Source of the DNA: Frankia alni ACN14a
GTDB taxonomy: Bacteria > Actinomycetota > Actinomycetes > Frankiales > Frankiaceae
Length of the DNA: 64,000 nt
NCBI RefSeq assembly: GCF_000058485.1
Contig: NC_008278.1
Location: 986,962-1,050,961, forward strand
Direction: 5' to 3'
How positions within the stretch are numbered: position 1 is the stretch's first letter; the number at the start of each line of letters is the position of its first letter. Of this stretch, positions 7,118 to 14,879 are shown in pieces. The position numbers were made by a program, and so were the translations under genes. The notes under the pieces are model-generated. The model had not been told where the DNA came from, searched no databases, and was given only the letters and a program-made list of their open reading frames with translations.

Positions 7118-8767
7118 TCAGAAGACGGCCGGTTGCGGCGTCCCGCCCGTGCGGGTCAGCAGCTCGTCGAGGTCGTAGTCGTACCAGCGCCGCAGCGGCG
7201 TCGGGGAGTCGGTCCGACCCCACTCGTACATCCGGCGCTGGGCCTCGAAGGAGCCGTCGTGCCAGCGTCGCAGCACGTCGCCGAGCCGCAGCGGCGCGGG
7301 CAGGAAGTCGGCCCCGCCGAGCAGGCCGGCGAGCCGTTCGACCGCGGCCGCCGGGGCCAGCCGGCTGGCCTCCACCTCGACCATCACCGCGCTCAGGGAG
7401 TCGAAGAACGGCTGGAACTCCGGCAGGTCCGGGCAGAAGGTGCCCAGGTGTGGGGCGTCGAGCAGCCGGTCGAACAGGGCTCGGTCACCCTTCTCGAGAT
7501 AGCCGAAGTAGGTCCCGACGATCCTCGCGATGCCCATGTTCCAGCCGAGGAACCACACCTTCGACCAGGCCCGCCACAGGTCGAAGTCCCGGAACGAGAC
7601 GTACGAGCCGTGCACGAGCTTGTCGTTGACGTCGAGGATCGTCTGGTTGAGCGTGTCGATGTGGCCGAACCGCTCGGCGGAGAAGTCGTCGTCGGCGAGC
7701 GCGGCCAGCAGCGTCGGGGTGAAGGCGTAGATCACCTGCATGGTGTTGGCCATGCCCCGGGAGAACAGCGCGTCGATGGCCCCGGCGGCGTGACTCATCA
7801 TCGCCCAGCGGTCGCCGACCGTGCGGGTGCTGGAGTACTGGGTGCGCCCGGTGGAGACCCAGTCCCAGGCGGGTCGGGCGCCGGCGAACTGGCGGGCCAC
7901 GCTGGGGAAGCGGTCGAGGTAGGCGGCCCACTCCTGCTCGGCGGTGCGCCCCGGCTCCTTCGGGAAACGGCCGGCGTCCAGGTTGAGCCCGACGCTGCAC
8001 AGCGGGTTGGTGGCCCTGCGATGGTTGTCGAACGGGATGACCCACAGCCAGCCGCCGTCGAAGATGTGGTGCAGGGTGCCCTGGTGCCACAGCGACGGCT
8101 GACCGCTGGGGGTCGTCACGTCGTCGAACGGGGTGACGCCGACCATGTGGGTGAACAGCGTCCGGGAGTTCGTCCGGAACCGGCAGGGCTCCTCCCGCAG
8201 GGCGAACTGGTTCGCGAGCACCGAGTTGCGGCCCGAGGCGTCCACGACGTACCGGACCCGCAGCGTCTCGCCGGACTTCGTCGTCAGGGTCGCCGCGTCG
8301 GCGGTGAACTCGACGCGCTCGACCATGGTCCGCTGGCGGGGGTCCGCTCCGTAGCGGACCGCGGAGTAGAACAGGTAGGAGTCGATGTCCTGACGGTGCA
8401 TGTGCATTTCAGGACCGTTCGGGAACTCCGAGACGCTGCACTGGGTGACCTCCTCGGGGTTCTGCACCTGCCCGTCCCGGTGGTACACGAAGCCGAAGTT
8501 TCGCTTGACGCCGCAGGCCGAGGTGACGTGCGAGCGCACTGCCTCGAAGCTGCTCACGTGGCCGAGTTCGGGTACGTCGAACCGCTCGGCGAGCAGTTTC
8601 AACAGGTATGTCGTCTCTCCGATCGTCGACTCGCCGAGCGCGAAGCGTGGGTGGGTGCCGCTGTCGACGAGGACCACGCTGTGACCGTGTCGGGCGAGGA
8701 TGTTGGCCAGTGTCGAGCCGGCGATGCCGCTACCGAGGATGGCAACCGAATAGTCGTACCCGCTCAT
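7118..8767 (-). CDS. flavin-dependent halogenase / FAD oxidoreductase family protein
   Basis: 549 residues. The N-terminus has the FAD Rossmann loop VAILGSGIAGSTLA (8-21), then GESTIGETTY (45-54), the typical second motif of tryptophan/phenol halogenase-type flavoproteins. A Lys in GVKRNFGF (88) lies where phenolic halogenases carry the lysine that binds HOCl. WLWVIP at 240-245 matches the WxWxIP motif that distinguishes halogenases from monooxygenases. The ~250-residue C-terminal half is helical and lacks a clear second domain. ATG 8767 has GGGAG nine bases upstream. It stands alone, not in a visible polyketide or NRPS cluster. Halogenase, hydroxylase or an inactive relative are all possible; the fold is firm. 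Confidence 0.82.
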   Translation of the reverse strand: MSGYDYSVAILGSGIAGSTLANILARHGHSVVLVDSGTHPRFALGESTIGETTYLLKLLAERFDVPELGHVSSFEAVRSHVTSACGVKRNFGFVYHRDGQVQNPEEVTQCSVSEFPNGPEMHMHRQDIDSYLFYSAVRYGADPRQRTMVERVEFTADAATLTTKSGETLRVRYVVDASGRNSVLANQFALREEPCRFRTNSRTLFTHMVGVTPFDDVTTPSGQPSLWHQGTLHHIFDGGWLWVIPFDNHRRATNPLCSVGLNLDAGRFPKEPGRTAEQEWAAYLDRFPSVARQFAGARPAWDWVSTGRTQYSSTRTVGDRWAMMSHAAGAIDALFSRGMANTMQVIYAFTPTLLAALADDDFSAERFGHIDTLNQTILDVNDKLVHGSYVSFRDFDLWRAWSKVWFLGWNMGIARIVGTYFGYLEKGDRALFDRLLDAPHLGTFCPDLPEFQPFFDSLSAVMVEVEASRLAPAAAVERLAGLLGGADFLPAPLRLGDVLRRWHDGSFEAQRRMYEWGRTDSPTPLRRWYDYDLDELLTRTGGTPQPAVF

Positions 8768-9135
8768 TACGAGACTCCCTGTACGCCGCTACACGAAGTG
8801 GGCCGGCTGCGTCCGTCCTCTCGTAAAGATCACAATCACCGCAACCGGTGCACAAATAACACCTAACCAGCTCGACGGATCATGGTTGAGGTAAACGGCG
8901 CATCAATGCCAATGCGTAAGCGATCATCCCGAATCTGAGCTTTTACCCGTATGTCGGAAAGTTGCCGCTTGGTCCGGATGGTCCGACGGGGACCTGGGGT
9001 GGCGGTGGCTGGTGACCTGGGCGGACGGGTGTCGGTCGTGTCGACGCCGGGTCGCATCGTGAACCGCGTGTTTCCCAACCATTGTTGAGGTAATGCAGGC
9101 GCGCGCACCGGCCGGACACGGATGATCGGATCTTG
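8768..9135. other. AT-enriched intergenic region with a repeated 14-bp motif
   Basis: Upstream of the flavoprotein gene, with unusually low GC between about 8815 and 8950. Near-identical copies of CATnGTTGAGGTAA occur around 8881-8894 and 9080-9093, differing at one position. An 81-codon minus-strand frame here (8863-9108) has no family signal and is probably not a gene. The repeats could be binding sites in the flavoprotein promoter. Confidence 0.4.
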
Positions 9136-9396
9136 CTAGTGGTCGCCGACCCGCCGCCGCTCGTGCCCGGTGTCGTTCTCGCGGCCCTCCGGGCGAGGCG
9201 GCGGGTCCGCGTCCGAGCGGACCTCGATGAGTCGGACGGACCGCCAGTTGACCAGCATCGTCCGGCCGTCCGCGAGGTGGAGCTGCTCGACCTCGCAGCG
9301 GAAGACCGCCTGGGCGATCCGCCTGCGCAGTTCGTCCGGATCGGTACCCGCCGGCAGGAGGTAGGGCTGCCCGTCGATCACGATCTGCACTGCCAC
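9136..9396 (-). CDS. small conserved hypothetical protein
   Basis: 86 residues, not recognised. The first ~60 form a compact alternating strand/helix pattern: MAVQIVIDGQPYLLPAGTD, DELRRRIAQAVFRCEVEQL, ADGRTMLVNWRSVRLIEV. The last 20 are charged and probably disordered. The body looks like a real globular mini-domain rather than a shadow frame. The GTG at 9394-9396 is the likely start; another in-frame GTG follows at 9390. Divergent from the HD-like gene at 9790. No function proposed. Confidence 0.55.
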   Translation of the reverse strand: MAVQIVIDGQPYLLPAGTDPDELRRRIAQAVFRCEVEQLHLADGRTMLVNWRSVRLIEVRSDADPPPRPEGRENDTGHERRRVGDH

Positions 9397-9696
9397 GGCC
9401 CAACACTCGCACGCCTGTTCGATTCACGCAAACGCCGGGTGGCCCGGACGGGTGATGCGTCCCCGGCGGGCGCGACCCCGGCCGCCGGCGGCGCCCTGGC
9501 CCCGTGCGGGTGTCAGGGGGCCGGGGCGGTGACCGGTAGGGAAGAACCATTCTGGTATCAGGTGGAGGCATTCGTCCGGTCGCGGACCCGTGTCGGGAGC
9601 ACGCTCGTCGTCGTGATCCCCCGCCGGTGGCCTGCCGGGCCGGCGACGACGCGAGGGTCCGGGAGGGGGTGTGCGGGGGTGCGCGGGCATGAGGGG

Positions 9697-9750
9697 GCGT
9701 GCGGACGTGAGGGAGCGCGCGGACGTGAGGGAGCGTGCGGACGTGAGGGG
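9697..9750. repeat. three 18-bp tandem repeats upstream of the HD-like gene
   Basis: Three consecutive units gcgtgcggacgtgaggga, gcgcgcggacgtgaggga, gcgtgcggacgtgagggg, with a degenerate copy just before. The reading frame of the downstream HD-like gene is open through the array (GACGREG repeats), so the repeat might be translated if an upstream start is used. The rest of 9397-9789 holds nothing else I can name. Confidence 0.85.
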
Positions 9751-9789
9751 CTCGCGGAGGTGAGAGGGCGGGTGGACAGGGGCGAGAAC

Positions 9790-10491
9790 ATGAGCCACGT
9801 CAGCGAGGTCGCCGAAGCCATCCCCCGATCGCCGCTGGCCCGGGTCTTCGACGACGCGCTGGTCACCGCGGGCTCCCGCGCCGACGTGGGCGAGCGGGTG
9901 GCGGCCTTCGTCGACCTGGCTCGGCGCTACCAGGAGCCGGGTAGGCACTACCACACCCTGCGACACGTCGCGGAGATGTCGGCCGCACTGCGGGTGCTGC
10001 TCGCCGCCGACCGCCGGGCGCCGGCGGCCTGCGCCGTGCACGTCTGCGTGCTCGCCGTGTACTTCCACGACGCCGTCCACGAACCGCGGCTGGCGGACAA
10101 CGAGCGGCGGTCCGCGGAGTTGGCGATCGACGTGCTTGCGCGACTGGGCTGCCCCGAGCGGATCGGGGCGGATGTCGCCCGGCTGGTCCTCGCCACGGCC
10201 TCGCATCGCTCGACCCACGACGACGAGGCCCTGGTCAACGACGCCGACCTGCGGGTGCTGGCGCGACCACCGGCCGCCTACGACCGCTACGTGCGCCGGG
10301 TCCGCCGGGAGTACGGCTGGGTCGGCGAACGCGCCTGGCGCGAGGGGCGAGGGGCGCTCCTGCGCGGCCTGCTGGACGGCGGTCCGCTCTACGCGACCGC
10401 ATGGGCGCGGCGGAACTGGGAGCCGCTGGCCCGCCTCAACGTGACCCGGGAGCTGCACGCCCTCGGCCGAGGCCTAGACGCCGGCCCGTGA
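9790..10491 (+). CDS. HD-like metal-dependent phosphohydrolase-type protein
   Basis: 233 residues, all helical. Likely metal-site residues are YHTLRHVAEM (about 55-64) and AVYFHDAVHEPRLADNERRSAELA (about 92-115), where FHD gives the His-Asp pair, then LVLATASHRSTHDDEALVNDADLRVLA. This is the predicted metal-dependent HD superfamily signature (H...FHDxxY/H...H...DxDL) seen in many bacterial orphan proteins. ATG 9790 begins MSHVSEVAEAIP; GTG starts further upstream would add only low-complexity repeats. The 3' end overlaps the convergent membrane-protein gene by 18 bp. Substrate unknown. Confidence 0.72.
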   Translation: MSHVSEVAEAIPRSPLARVFDDALVTAGSRADVGERVAAFVDLARRYQEPGRHYHTLRHVAEMSAALRVLLAADRRAPAACAVHVCVLAVYFHDAVHEPRLADNERRSAELAIDVLARLGCPERIGADVARLVLATASHRSTHDDEALVNDADLRVLARPPAAYDRYVRRVRREYGWVGERAWREGRGALLRGLLDGGPLYATAWARRNWEPLARLNVTRELHALGRGLDAGP

Positions 10492-11007
10492 GCGCGTCTT
10501 CGCCCCGGCCGGGTGGCTTCGGTCGGGTTGGCGGGCGCCGGCCGGCGGGGGGTGGCGCCGGGCCCACGCCGTCGCGACGACACTTGCCAGCAGCACCCCG
10601 CTGACGATCGGACCGGCGCTGAACTCGGTGGGTGTGGGTGCCAGGCCGGGCCAGGCCACCGCGAACAGCGCGAGGGAACCGGCCGCTCCCGTCCCGGTCG
10701 CGGCCAGCCGGTACCGACGCGCGACGGGCAGCCCGGCGAGTCCGGCCCCGCCGACGGCGTGGCCCAGCACGGCGGCGGCCAGCAGCACCCCGCTGACCGT
10801 CCAGACCGCCCAGAGGGGCAGCCACCCGAGCAGCTGCGTCTGCCCGTCCCAGCCGTAGCGCTCGCCCGGCGTGCCGGTCGGGGCGCCGGGCCAGACCAGC
10901 AGGTGGACCAGCCCGTAGCAGAGCAGGGCCGAGCCACCGGCCGCACCGGCGAGTCGGCGCCCGGCGTCGGCGACGGCGGGGATGTCGCGCAGCCGGGCGC
11001 GGCTCAC
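10474..11007 (-). CDS. four-helix integral membrane protein
   Basis: 177 residues, not assigned to a named family. It has hydrophobic stretches GGSALLCYGLVHLLVW, LPLWAVWTVSGVLLAAAVLGHAV, LAATGTGAAGSLALFAVAWPG and GPIVSGVLLASVVATAW, with a basic C-terminal tail. The GTG at 11005-11007 overlaps the TGA of the selA-like gene (GTGA), so it is translationally coupled to it. The first loop GAPTGTPGERYGWDGQTQ would face outside if the N-terminus is inside. The tail overlaps the HD-like gene on the other strand by 18 bp. Confidence 0.65.
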   Translation of the reverse strand: MSRARLRDIPAVADAGRRLAGAAGGSALLCYGLVHLLVWPGAPTGTPGERYGWDGQTQLLGWLPLWAVWTVSGVLLAAAVLGHAVGGAGLAGLPVARRYRLAATGTGAAGSLALFAVAWPGLAPTPTEFSAGPIVSGVLLASVVATAWARRHPPPAGARQPDRSHPAGAKTRSRAGV

Positions 11008-12587
11008 AGCGCCCGCCGATCCGCTACGGCGATGGGCGGGATCGCCAGGGACTCGACGGTCACCATGTCCGCTGCCGCGACGGCGCCGCCCGGCGCCTGG
11101 ATGCTGCCCGCCACCGCCGAGCCGCCCGCCACCGTCGGGATGCCGCCCGCCATTGCCGACCCGCCCATGCTCGCCGACCCGCCCATGCCCGCCGACCCGC
11201 CCATGCCCGCCGACCCGCCCACCGTGGCGACGGTGTCGGACGGCGCTGTGCCGTGCGGCTCGGTGGGGGCGTCGGTGAGGACGGCGGCGCCGGCCTCGGT
11301 CGCCGCGGCGAGGACGGCGGCGGCGAGCACCGGATCGAGCTCCGCCGGCACGGTCCGCAGGTCGAGCAGGCAGCAGCCCTGCTCGACGCGCCCGAGGACG
11401 GCCGGCTCCCCATGGCGCAGCGGCGCGGCGATCATCGCGTCCAGCGCGACCGCCGCGCTGGGCAGCTCGGCCCCGACGCACCCATACCCTCGTGCACCGC
11501 AGGCTGCTCGCCCGGCGGCCTGATCGACTCCGGTGGCGTACCCACGCCGACATCCGCAGGCGTGGATGTCCACCGTCGCGCCGGTGCCGCCGTCGACGAG
11601 CGCGCGGCTGGCGACGGCGGACGCCGCGATCCCGGCGCGGCGCAGCCAGGCCGCCAGCGTCTCGGCACGGGCGGCGAGGCGTTCCGGCCGGGCGCGCAGG
11701 GCCTGCCGGACCGGCGAGTCGGGGTGGCGCAGGGTCGCCTCCAGCGCGGCGAGGGTGAGCTTGCCGGCGCGCAGCGCCCGGGACATCGGATGGCGGCGCA
11801 GCCGGTCGATCAGGTCGGCCCGGCCGAGGAGAAGACCGCACTGGGGGCCGCCGAGCAGCTTGTCGCCGCTGGTCGTGACCACGCCGACCCCCCACCCGAG
11901 CCAGCTCGTGACGTCGGGCTCGGCGGCGAGCAGCGGCTCGTGATGGAGCAGGCCCGAGCCGCAGTCGCCGACGAGCGGCACCTCGAAGTCGGCGCAGAGG
12001 GCGGCGAGATCGCTGATGGCGGGGCTGTCGGTGAACCCGACAACCTGGTAGCTGGCCGTGTGCACACGCAGCACCAGGCCGGTGTCGGGGCCGATGGCGT
12101 CCGCGTAGTCGCCGAGGGTGGTGCGGTTGGTCGTGCCGACCTCGCGCATCCGCGCGCCGGTGGCAACCAGCAGTTCCGGCAGCCGGAATCCGTCGGTCGT
12201 CTCGACGAGCTCCCCCCGGCTGACCACCACCTCGCGCCGCCCGGCGAGCGCGGCCACCGCGAGGGCGAGGCCCGCCGCGTTGTTGTTGACGACGTGCACG
12301 CCCGCCGCCGCCGGCACTGCCGCGGCGAGGGCGGCCAGGGCGGTGCGCCCCCGGCGGTCGCGGCGGCCGGTGTGCAGGTCCAGCTCGAGATCGGTGGTGC
12401 CGGCGGCGAGATCCACCGCGGCACGCGCGGCCGCGGACAGCGGGGCCCGACCGAGCGCGCCGTTGAGGATGACCCCGGTGGCGTTGATCACAGGGTGTAG
12501 TCCCGTCGCTGTGCGGGCGAGCGTCATGGGCGCCGGCACCGGACCGTCCCCGGCGCGGTACGCAAGGGGAAGCGCGTCGTCCATCAC
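11004..12587 (-). CDS. selA: SelA-like PLP-dependent transferase lacking the N-terminal domain
   Basis: 527 residues. The PLP core matches L-seryl-tRNA(Sec) selenium transferase: HPVINATGVILN (31-42), VVNNNAAGLALAVAAL, VVSRGELVE, EVGTTNRTTLGDY, DCGSGLLHH, and SGDKLLGGPQCG with PLP Lys243. Only about 30 residues precede VINATG, whereas E. coli SelA has about 80 there and uses that domain to hold tRNA(Sec). An in-frame stop just upstream rules out an extension. A Cys-rich insert (about 341-370, CGC...AAC...YGC) interrupts the C-terminal region, and the last ~80 residues are GGSAGM repeats. No selB, selC or selD is seen in the window. Starts are GTG 12587 or ATG 12584. A true SelA is uncertain; a SelA-like enzyme is firm. 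Confidence 0.8.
   Translation of the reverse strand: MMDDALPLAYRAGDGPVPAPMTLARTATGLHPVINATGVILNGALGRAPLSAAARAAVDLAAGTTDLELDLHTGRRDRRGRTALAALAAAVPAAAGVHVVNNNAAGLALAVAALAGRREVVVSRGELVETTDGFRLPELLVATGARMREVGTTNRTTLGDYADAIGPDTGLVLRVHTASYQVVGFTDSPAISDLAALCADFEVPLVGDCGSGLLHHEPLLAAEPDVTSWLGWGVGVVTTSGDKLLGGPQCGLLLGRADLIDRLRRHPMSRALRAGKLTLAALEATLRHPDSPVRQALRARPERLAARAETLAAWLRRAGIAASAVASRALVDGGTGATVDIHACGCRRGYATGVDQAAGRAACGARGYGCVGAELPSAAVALDAMIAAPLRHGEPAVLGRVEQGCCLLDLRTVPAELDPVLAAAVLAAATEAGAAVLTDAPTEPHGTAPSDTVATVGGSAGMGGSAGMGGSASMGGSAMAGGIPTVAGGSAVAGSIQAPGGAVAAADMVTVESLAIPPIAVADRRAL
11155..11220. repeat. 18-bp minisatellite in the selA-like 3' end
   Basis: About 3.6 copies of gccgacccgcccatgccc, encoding GGSAGM hexapeptides on the minus strand. 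Copies are nearly identical, so this is a good candidate for length variation. It lies beyond the conserved SelA core. Confidence 0.85.
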
Positions 12588-12754
12588 TCCACGTGAAGTT
12601 AGTGCTTCTTTCCGAGATTTTCACGGACGCCACCACCGATGGATGGTGTCCTTTCGTGTTCCTGTGGCTCGTTCCACGTCAGGGCGCCCGTTGGAGCGGA
12701 GTCGGGGAGAACGAGGCGGATGCCGACGGTCCGCCCAGGCTGTACTGTCTCCCC

Positions 12755-12986
12755 CGAAGGGGAGTAGCCCCGCCGAGCGGCCCGATCCCGGTGTGCGCGG
12801 CCTGGGACGACGGACGTGACCGTCGCCGGGCCGGCCGGGTGCGGCGCCGAGCGGCCCGGTCGTCGACATGCTGGCGTCCGCCGATCGACCCGTCGTGGGC
12901 CGGTCTGCGGGTACCCGGCGGCCGGGCCCGGCCCACGCGGCCGGGTGGGCGAGACCTTCGACACGGCAGGCATGCCGGGTCGAAGG
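12755..12986 (+). promoter_or_regulatory. yybP-ykoY manganese riboswitch with switching hairpin
   Basis: Conserved blocks of the yybP-ykoY (mntP/alx) aptamer are present: GGGGAGTAG at 12759-12767, GTCGTCGACATGCTGG near 12861, and GGCGAGACCTT near 12949-12959. P1 closes perfectly, CGAAGG (12755-12760) with CCTTCG (12955-12960). The same CCTTCG strand also starts a second hairpin, CCTTCGAC (12955-12962) with GTCGAAGG (12979-12986), extended inside by CGGC/GCCG. P1 and this hairpin cannot coexist, which is a classic expression platform. The riboswitch precedes a TMEM165/UPF0016 gene, the expected regulon. Confidence 0.85.
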
Positions 12987-13030
12987 CGCGTCCCCGCTCC
13001 CGGCCCGGTTCCACGGAGAGGTCCCGGGCA

Positions 13031-13726
13031 TTGAGCATCACCGCAGCACTCATCACCTTCGGCGTGATCTTTCTGGCCGAGCTGCCCGACAAGACGATGG
13101 TCGCGAGCCTCGTGCTGGGCAGCCGCTTCCGGCCGCTGCACGTCTGGGCCGGGGTCGCACTCGCCTTCGTCGTGCACGTCACCGTGGCCGTGGCGGCCGG
13201 CAGTGCCTTCTCGCTGCTGCCGCACCGGATCGTCGACACGATCACGGCGGTGCTTTTCATCGCCGGAGCGGTGCTCGTGCTGCGCGAGGGCCGCGAGAGC
13301 GACAGCGGGGACCAGAGCGGTACGGACCACAGCGGCGGCGGGAAGCCGGACGACGGTCTGGATCAGGACGGTCTGGATAAGGACGGGCCGGATCGGGCCG
13401 ACGCCGCGGCCCGGCGGCCCGCGTCCCCGGCGCCGGTCGCGGCCCCGACGTTCTGGCGGGTGGCGGCCACCTCCTTCGGGGTCGTCTTCGTCGCCGAACT
13501 CGGCGATCTGACGCAGATCTCGACGGCGAACCTGGCCGCCCGCTTCGACGCGCCGGTGGCGGTCTGGATCGGCGCGGTGCTGGCGCTGTGGACGGTGGCC
13601 GGCCTGGCCATCGCCGGGGGACGCGGGCTGCTCCGCCTCATGCCCATCGCGGTGATCACTCGGATCGCCGCGGGTGCCTTTCTCGTCCTGGCCGTCGTGT
13701 CGGCGATCGAAGCGGTGCGCGGCTGA
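13031..13726 (+). CDS. TMEM165/GDT1 (UPF0016) family cation transporter, probable Mn2+ exporter
   Basis: 231 residues. Two homologous three-helix halves each carry the family motif: VIFLAELPDKTMVASLVLG near the N-terminus and VVFVAELGDLTQISTANLA in the second half. The acidic E-x-x-D residues of both motifs form the cation path. The halves are joined by a long acidic, low-complexity loop with repeated DGLDQDGLDKDG. Family members move Mn2+ or Ca2+ across membranes. The start is TTG 13031-13033, ten bases after GGAGAGG; no ATG or GTG gives the first helix. Expression should be raised by manganese through the riboswitch just upstream, consistent with efflux. Confidence 0.88.
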   Translation: MSITAALITFGVIFLAELPDKTMVASLVLGSRFRPLHVWAGVALAFVVHVTVAVAAGSAFSLLPHRIVDTITAVLFIAGAVLVLREGRESDSGDQSGTDHSGGGKPDDGLDQDGLDKDGPDRADAAARRPASPAPVAAPTFWRVAATSFGVVFVAELGDLTQISTANLAARFDAPVAVWIGAVLALWTVAGLAIAGGRGLLRLMPIAVITRIAAGAFLVLAVVSAIEAVRG

Positions 13727-13741
13727 ACCGGCTCGCGGCGG

Positions 13742-14197
13742 CTACCGGGGCACAGGCCAGCGCGGGTCGTCCGTGGCAAACACGAGGACGACGTCGGTGT
13801 CCGAGGTGAAGTCGACCAGTCGCGCCCGGGCCGGCAGCAGCGCAAGCGCATGGCGCAGCTCCTCGGCCGCGGATCCCTCGGCGACGCACACGACGTGGTG
13901 CGAGCGGACGGCGGCCCGTCCGCCGCCGTCCTCGCCGCAACGGTCGGCGGGGGTGGAAGGCGCCGCGGCGCAGGCGGCCGCGGACAGCAGCCGCGCGAGC
14001 CGGTCCGCCTCGTCCGGTGCCAGCCGCAGGACGGCCGGGTCACGGTGGGGACGCTGGGTGGTCAGCACCACCTCCGGCGTCGGCGGGGTGCCGGACGGCG
14101 GCCCGACGGAGACGGCGGCGCCGTCGAGCTGGCCGAGGAAGGTGACGACGTTCGGATGATCGGTGCCGCCAGGGGTCCGGGGCGGGTTGGTGTTCAT
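13742..14197 (-). CDS. hypothetical protein
   Basis: 151 residues, not recognised. Segments NVVTFLGQLDGAAVSVG, PTPEVVLTTQRP, EADRLARLLSAAACAAA and ARLVDFTSDTDVVLVFATDDPRWP suggest a soluble alpha/beta protein. HHVVCVAEGSAAEELRHALALLP could be a helix-strand unit. The ATG at 14195-14197 is the only plausible start. It is convergent with the TMEM165 gene (15 bp apart) and divergent from the STAS gene. No function proposed. Confidence 0.5.
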   Translation of the reverse strand: MNTNPPRTPGGTDHPNVVTFLGQLDGAAVSVGPPSGTPPTPEVVLTTQRPHRDPAVLRLAPDEADRLARLLSAAACAAAPSTPADRCGEDGGGRAAVRSHHVVCVAEGSAAEELRHALALLPARARLVDFTSDTDVVLVFATDDPRWPVPR

Positions 14198-14513
14198 GGG
14201 TCGACGTTCTCATCCGGCGACTGGTCATCCCATCCCGCGCGGCGGGGAGAAGGCGGAAGGGAGCGCCCGTAGGGCAGGCCGCGGGCGGCGGCGGCCCGCC
14301 ACCCCGCCACCGCCACCGCCACCGCCGGTACCGGTGATGGCAGTGTCGGTCTGGTGTGAGGAAAACCGCTTCCCGGTGGGAATCGGGCGGGTGTGGGAGT
14401 GGTGTGGTGGGGGTAGGTGACCATCGTCGCGCTTGCCAGGGGCGCGGCGCGTAGCGGGAGGCAGCCCGGCCGGCTTCCCGTGGCGCCCATGCCGTCCGGT
14501 CGCCAACGGAGCC
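14198..14513. other. divergent intergenic region with GC-rich low complexity
   Basis: Contains a run of ccgccaccg-type triplets near 14293-14330 and a G-rich tract near 14400. It must hold the promoters of two divergent genes. No palindrome stands out. Confidence 0.4.
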
Positions 14514-14873
14514 ATGGAACCCAGCGTTCGCGTCGAAGTGATCGGCCGTGAGGCCATCGTCGTGCACCCGGTCGGCGACATCGACTACTCTTCCCTGGAC
14601 CCCCTGCGCGAGGCGTTGCTGGACGCGCGCGTCGCCGGAGTCAGGGACATCGTGGTCGACCTGGCCCAGGTGAGCTTTCTGGACTCCCAGGGGCTGGCGG
14701 TCATCCTGTTCGCCCACCAGCGGCAGCGTTCCGCCGGCGGCCGGCTGGCGTTGCGCAACCTCAACGAGGACGCCTACCGGTTGCTGCACGTCACCAACCT
14801 GACCTCGGTCATCGAGGTCGATCACGGCAGCGCGGCCGCGGCGTCCGGTCTGGCGACCCGCCGGGGTGCGTGA
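14514..14873 (+). CDS. STAS-domain anti-sigma factor antagonist
   Basis: 119 residues comprising a single STAS domain. VHPVGDIDYSSLDPLREALL (about 19-38) forms the first strand and helix. IVVDLAQVSFLDSQGLAVIL contains the phosphorylatable Ser in DSQG (about residue 62). RQRSAGGRLALRNLNEDAYRLLHVTNL completes the fold. Such proteins bind an anti-sigma kinase unless phosphorylated on that Ser. The ATG at 14514 gives standard length. No anti-sigma kinase gene is adjacent, so the partner is elsewhere. Seven bases separate its stop from the convergent mshD. Confidence 0.85.
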   Translation: MEPSVRVEVIGREAIVVHPVGDIDYSSLDPLREALLDARVAGVRDIVVDLAQVSFLDSQGLAVILFAHQRQRSAGGRLALRNLNEDAYRLLHVTNLTSVIEVDHGSAAAASGLATRRGA

Positions 14874-14879
14874 CCGGCC

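Noticed and set aside
8863-9108. 81-codon frame upstream of the halogenase-type gene
   Set aside because: No family signal, no ribosome binding site, and it overlaps the AT-rich promoter-like region.
10474-12636. A 720-codon minus-strand open frame across selA and the membrane gene
   Set aside because: Only its last ~178 codons are protein-like (the membrane protein). The rest overlaps the selA-like gene in another frame.
12588-13030. Search for a tRNA(Sec) gene near the selA-like gene
   Set aside because: No cloverleaf or TCA anticodon stem is visible; the structured region there is the manganese riboswitch.
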